Source: CAIYRG01 sp035577685
Lineage (GTDB): Bacteria > Pseudomonadota > Alphaproteobacteria > Micropepsales > Micropepsaceae
DNA: 8,067 bases
NCBI GenBank assembly: GCA_035577685.1
Contig: DATLVC010000177.1
Span: 1-8,067, forward strand
Reading direction: 5' to 3'
In this document: piece by piece, positions 5,670 to 8,067 of the stretch
Numbering within the stretch: the first letter of the stretch is position 1
Layout: every line of letters starts with the position of its first letter
Program-made: the position numbers and the translations under genes
The notes under the pieces: generated by a model
Told to the model about the DNA's origin: nothing
The model's database searches: none
Seen by the model: the letters and a program-made list of their open reading frames with translations, nothing else

Positions 5670-6584
5670 TCAGAACCGGTTGAACCCGCCGAAGCCGCCG
5701 GCGATATCGCAATGATCGGAGAATTCGTTCTGCCCCGGACGCAGCACTTGCGGCTGAGCGGGCGGGCCATCCGAAGCCGCCACCTTGGTCAGCAACGGAT
5801 TCTTCGGCGGAACGGTCTTGGCGAATTTGGTAGCCGGATCGATGCCCGAAACTTCCAGGATCAGCTTGTGCCGCATGGCCGCGCCGAAATCCTTGAAACT
5901 GTGCACGACCACGACGAACGAGCCACGGCCGCCCGCGACGCACGCCGCGTAATATTTGTCGAGCCCCGGATAATAGCCGTTCGCGTTGTCGTCCATCACC
6001 GGCAGGCCGTTGACGATGATGCCCTGTCCGATCACGCGATCATGCACCTCGCGCATGGGATTGCCGTCATTGTTCGGGCCATCGCCGGACACATCGATGA
6101 CCCGGCGTGTGGCGACGATATCCGCGGCGCTGGATTCGATCAGGGTCGAGCCCAGTTCCAGCGCGCTGCTGACAGAGGTGCGGCGGCCCGGCGAACGCGG
6201 GCTTCCGCGAACCAGTTCGGCAAAGGCGTTGGCGCTGGCCTTATCTTTGATGATGTGCCAGTCGATGATGACCTTGTCATATTCGGGACTCGAGAAATCG
6301 AGCATCGCGACCGCGATGCGCCCAAGCGCGCCGTTCTGGATCGATTTGATGACTTCGGGATCCATGAATGCTTCGGCTGTACCCAGGCGCTGTAGCTCGG
6401 CTTCCTCGTCATTGATGCTGCCCGACACATCCGTCGCCAGAACCAGCTTCAAATCGACCTGCGTTGTTGCAGGTGCCGCCGACGGCGCAGAGGACGACAG
6501 CGCGAATAGCGCAAGAACCGAGGCGCTCGCCAAAACGGAGCGCAAAGTGCGGCGGGAAAATCTTGGGGTTATGAAATTCCTCAT
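5670..6584 (-). CDS. DUF1194 family von Willebrand factor A domain protein, exported
   Basis: 304 residues from the ATG at 6584, chosen because GGGAG lies 8 bases upstream and a signal peptide follows directly: basic MRNFITPRFSRRTLR, hydrophobic core (about 16-30) and an A-x-A-like cleavage region near 34-38. The frame extends 30 residues further upstream without a plausible start site. The mature part is a von Willebrand A fold. The metal-ion-dependent adhesion site is intact: D52, S54 and S56 in DVSGS, T136 in RRTSVSSAL, and D168 in DVSGDGPNN. Other DUF1194 signatures are AFMDPEVI, GRIAVAML and FVVVVHSFKDFG (223-234). These domains bind ligands or partners through a metal ion; no physiological role is established that I know of. 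About 55 residues after the domain form a Pro-rich tail ending in GGFGGFNRF. It may share a transcript with the upstream secreted isochorismatase-fold gene, or use its own promoter. Confidence 0.88.
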   Translation of the reverse strand: MRNFITPRFSRRTLRSVLASASVLALFALSSSAPSAAPATTQVDLKLVLATDVSGSINDEEAELQRLGTAEAFMDPEVIKSIQNGALGRIAVAMLDFSSPEYDKVIIDWHIIKDKASANAFAELVRGSPRSPGRRTSVSSALELGSTLIESSAADIVATRRVIDVSGDGPNNDGNPMREVHDRVIGQGIIVNGLPVMDDNANGYYPGLDKYYAACVAGGRGSFVVVVHSFKDFGAAMRHKLILEVSGIDPATKFAKTVPPKNPLLTKVAASDGPPAQPQVLRPGQNEFSDHCDIAGGFGGFNRF

Positions 6585-6629
6585 GGCTTGAACTCCCGCT
6601 TGAACCCGATGCGCGCCTGAGACGCCTGC

Positions 6630-6635
6630 ATCATA
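6630..6635 (-). promoter_or_regulatory. Possible -10 element for the DUF1194 gene
   Basis: TATGAT on the minus strand (6635 down to 6630) differs from TATAAT at one position and would give a leader of about 40 bases before the ATG at 6584. No good -35 sequence lies 16-18 bases upstream, so support is weak. The 116-base gap (6585-6700) from the preceding gene leaves room for an independent promoter. Confidence 0.27.
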
Positions 6636-6700
6636 ACGCCCAATGGCCTCGTGTGCCCCTAACCAATCCGTCATCTGCCGCGCACACCCCCGCAGGGCCC

Positions 6701-7345
6701 CTAAAACTTGATCATAGTGCTCCGCGTCATGGTGACGGCACTGGTGACGGCAACGGGGCCGCCTTTGGCCAGATGGAACGCCGCATATTGCTCGTGATAG
6801 GCATCTTCACCGGCCGAGCAGTCGACGGGAATGATCACCTTATAGCCGCGCTGCGCCGCGGCCGAGGCCGTGCCGACGGTCGCGCCCTGGAACGAATTGC
6901 CGCAGACGATCACGGTCTTGATGCCGGCTTGCTTGAGAGTCGCCTGAAGCGTGGAGCCGAGGAATTTGTCGGGGCCACCCTGGCGATACCATTCGCCGGC
7001 ACGCGGCTTGATTGCGGGGTCCATAATGTCGTCGGGCGTCGCCTTACCATTCGAACCGACAAGACTGTACCAGACGACCATGTTCTTCGCGCGCGCCTGA
7101 TCGTGCAGCCGCTTCATGTTCGGCACGGCGGCGACGCAGCGTGGACGCGCGGAACAACCGGCTTTCATGATGTCAAGAAACAGAAGCGCGGTGGTCGAGG
7201 AATCGACCATGACTTCCTTCAGCTCCGGCGGCGGCGGTGGCACCGCGGTCTTCCAATCATCGATGACATCCGCGCCAGCCGGCGCGGCCAAGACCGCAAG
7301 GCCGAATGCGCCCGCGACGACTCCCATGAATGTTTTCGTTGGCAT
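6701..7345 (-). CDS. Secreted isochorismatase-fold (cysteine hydrolase superfamily) protein lacking the catalytic Cys
   Basis: 214 residues from the ATG at 7345, supported by GGGAGGG about 5 bases upstream. The start MPTKTFMGVVAGAFGLAVLA and then APAGAD is a classical signal peptide cleaved near residue 25, so the protein is periplasmic or secreted, unusual for this mostly cytosolic superfamily. Fold markers are TALLFLDIM (catalytic-type Asp, D58), VVWYSLVGS, PDKFLGSTLQATLKQAGIKT (125-144), VIVCGNSFQGATVGTASAAA (146-165) and RGYKVIIPVDC. In classical members the stretch before T-A reads C-V-x-x-T-A; here it is A-T-V-G-T-A (155-160), so Cys is replaced by Ala (or Thr if the alignment shifts by one). 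The usual Lys appears replaced or displaced (R121 is the nearest basic residue). C149-type chemistry is therefore unlikely; C148 lies on the preceding strand. It may be a binding protein or use other chemistry. Divergent from the small CX5C protein gene. Confidence 0.8.
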   Translation of the reverse strand: MPTKTFMGVVAGAFGLAVLAAPAGADVIDDWKTAVPPPPPELKEVMVDSSTTALLFLDIMKAGCSARPRCVAAVPNMKRLHDQARAKNMVVWYSLVGSNGKATPDDIMDPAIKPRAGEWYRQGGPDKFLGSTLQATLKQAGIKTVIVCGNSFQGATVGTASAAAQRGYKVIIPVDCSAGEDAYHEQYAAFHLAKGGPVAVTSAVTMTRSTMIKF

Positions 7346-7518
7346 GAAACCCTCCCGTCGTTCTTGATAAGCCCGAAAGGCGTCCAGGCATTGTGCCAGC
7401 CAGGATAGGGCCGCGGAAGCCGCCACGCCATAGGCGTTTCCCGCAAAAGCCCGGTATCTAGCCGTCTTGCTACGCGCGGTTGCCGGGTGCATCCTTGAGC
7501 AATCGCTTGGGGGGGCTC
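7346..7518. other. Divergent intergenic region, no clear promoter
   Basis: These 173 bases separate two divergent genes for secreted proteins and should hold both promoters. I find no pair of hexamers good enough to call in either direction. A TGGCAC word on the minus strand suggested a sigma-54 site but lacks the matching -12 GC. A run of seven G residues (7509-7515) immediately precedes the ATG at 7519 and probably acts as its ribosome binding region. Confidence 0.4.
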
Positions 7519-7917
7519 ATGCGTGTAATACTTGCCGTGCTGTTTCTGCTTGGCATTTCCGCGTTCCCAGACTGCGCCATAGCCAAAGCGAAAGCTGGGG
7601 GTTCTCCCCCTGTCGTGATTGCGCACTGCAAAGGCGCGGACGATTGCGAAGTGAAATGGGGCCGGGCGCTGGTGTGGGCCAATACGCATGTGAGCTACCC
7701 CATCGCACGCGCCACGCGCAATCTGATCCAGAGCTCAGGCCCGGCGAAATACAGCACCCATCCCTCGATCAGCATCGCCAAGACCCGCAATCCCGATGGG
7801 AGCTATTCCTTTGTCTTGCAGGCGTTCTGCTCGAATCTGTTCGGCTGCAGCCCGGACTTGCCGGAACTGCGCGCCGATTTCGCAGCCTTTGTCGAAGGCG
7901 GTTTCGAGGGCCCTTAG
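7519..7917 (+). CDS. Small exported protein of unknown function with two CX5C pairs
   Basis: 132 residues from the ATG at 7519; the frame runs 13 codons further upstream, but this ATG gives a clean signal peptide (MRVILAVLFLLGI, cleavage probably around A22-A26) and a G-rich stretch lies in front. The C19 context (F-P-D-C) does not fit a lipobox. The mature part has four cysteines, C37 and C43 in HCKGADDCEVKW, and C104 and C110 in AFCSNLFGCSPD. They form two CX5C pairs that could make disulfides in the periplasm. Other features are VKWGRALVWANTHVSYPIARATRNLIQ-type amphipathic residues at 45-71 and a strand-rich middle (80-103). I recall short proteobacterial hypothetical proteins with similar C-x-x-K/M-W and C-x-N-x-x-G-C patterns but know no function. 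Its stop is 2 bases from that of the converging solute-binding-protein gene. Confidence 0.75.
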   Translation: MRVILAVLFLLGISAFPDCAIAKAKAGGSPPVVIAHCKGADDCEVKWGRALVWANTHVSYPIARATRNLIQSSGPAKYSTHPSISIAKTRNPDGSYSFVLQAFCSNLFGCSPDLPELRADFAAFVEGGFEGP

Positions 7918-7919
7918 GC

Positions 7920-8067
7920 TTATTCTCCGAGGATCGTTTTGGCCTTGGCGACAATATCGGGCGGCGTCGCGTAAAGCTCGGCGATGTGATGAGCCACTTC
8001 ATTGCCTGTCATCGGCGTGACAAGGAGCTTCATGCGGCCGGCCTCGCTGCGAAAATCCGCATCCGCG
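7920..8067 (-). CDS. TctC/Bug-type solute-binding protein (C-terminal end, cut by window edge)
   Basis: Only the last 49 codons are present; the stop TAA is at 7922-7920 and the frame is open to the window edge. The fragment reads DADFRSEAGRMKLLVTPMTG, then NEVAHHIAELYATPPDIVAK and AKTILGE. The sequence D-x-x-F-x-x-x-A, a P-M/K-S/T-G-x-E-V step and A-T-P-x-x-(I/V)-x-(K/R)-A-x-x-x-L-G at the end is the usual C-terminus of extracytoplasmic receptors of the tripartite tricarboxylate transporter (TctC/Bug) family, which bind organic acids, including aromatic ones. Family assignment rests on this short motif only. If correct, an organic-acid uptake receptor sits near a catabolic locus, fitting the neighbourhood, though no membrane subunits are in the window. 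Confidence 0.6.
   Translation of the reverse strand, partial: ADADFRSEAGRMKLLVTPMTGNEVAHHIAELYATPPDIVAKAKTILGE

Noticed and set aside
5712..6395. Plus-strand open frame of 227 codons opposite the DUF1194 gene
   Set aside because: The minus strand carries a signal peptide and an intact metal-binding motif set; the plus-strand translation resembles no family and is rich in Arg, Asp and His, as antisense translations typically are.
7385..7410. Sigma-54 promoter suggested by TGGCAC on the minus strand
   Set aside because: The GC of the -12 element is absent at the required 10-base spacing, and no enhancer-like repeats are seen.

Overview
The window reads as ordinary chromosomal DNA of a GC-rich proteobacterium, most likely an alphaproteobacterium. 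Codons are strongly G/C-ending throughout. The protein families (DUF1194 von Willebrand A protein, Tat-exported SMP-30 protein, tripartite tricarboxylate transporter (TctC/Bug)-type binding protein, FAH-family and cupin enzymes) are typical of soil or aquatic Rhizobiales-like bacteria. The lineage is an inference from recalled family resemblance. I see no transposase, phage gene, CRISPR array, intact tRNA or rRNA. No gene-free stretch reaches 300 bases; the longest is the divergent gap 7346-7518.

Region 1 (1-3568) looks like a small-molecule catabolic locus. A leftward unit holds an FAH-family enzyme followed by the start of a 4,5-dihydroxyphthalate decarboxylase-like protein, which runs off the left edge. 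A rightward unit holds a two-domain cupin protein and, 7 bases later, an ornithine cyclodeaminase/mu-crystallin-family oxidoreductase. Between them lies a compact divergent control region. An 11-base word (TTGACGCAAGG) occurs there once on each strand as a perfect inverted repeat, and each copy supplies the TTGACG of a promoter-like sequence aimed at its own unit. A bicupin dioxygenase-like protein, an FAH hydrolase-like protein and a decarboxylase-like protein together suggest breakdown of an aromatic or other cyclic acid. The substrate cannot be read from the sequence, and several enzymes lack textbook catalytic residues.

Region 2 (3659-5603) starts with a leftward single-domain cupin protein whose end faces the oxidoreductase gene. 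Divergent from it is a rightward pair: a 104-residue protein built on a five-residue repeat, then a Tat-exported SMP-30/gluconolactonase-type lactonase with all four expected metal-ligand positions.

Region 3 (5670-8067) is a set of exported proteins. A DUF1194 von Willebrand A protein and a secreted isochorismatase-fold protein without the catalytic cysteine both run leftward. A small secreted protein with two CX5C cysteine pairs runs rightward. The C-terminal end of a TctC/Bug-type solute-binding protein enters from the right edge, its stop codon 2 bases from that of the small protein. Nearly all gene ends meet tail to tail or start from short divergent gaps, so the window is dense and made of several short transcription units. 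The best candidates for something new are the mirrored divergent promoter, the five-residue repeat protein paired with the lactonase, and the group of enzyme-fold proteins with altered catalytic residues.
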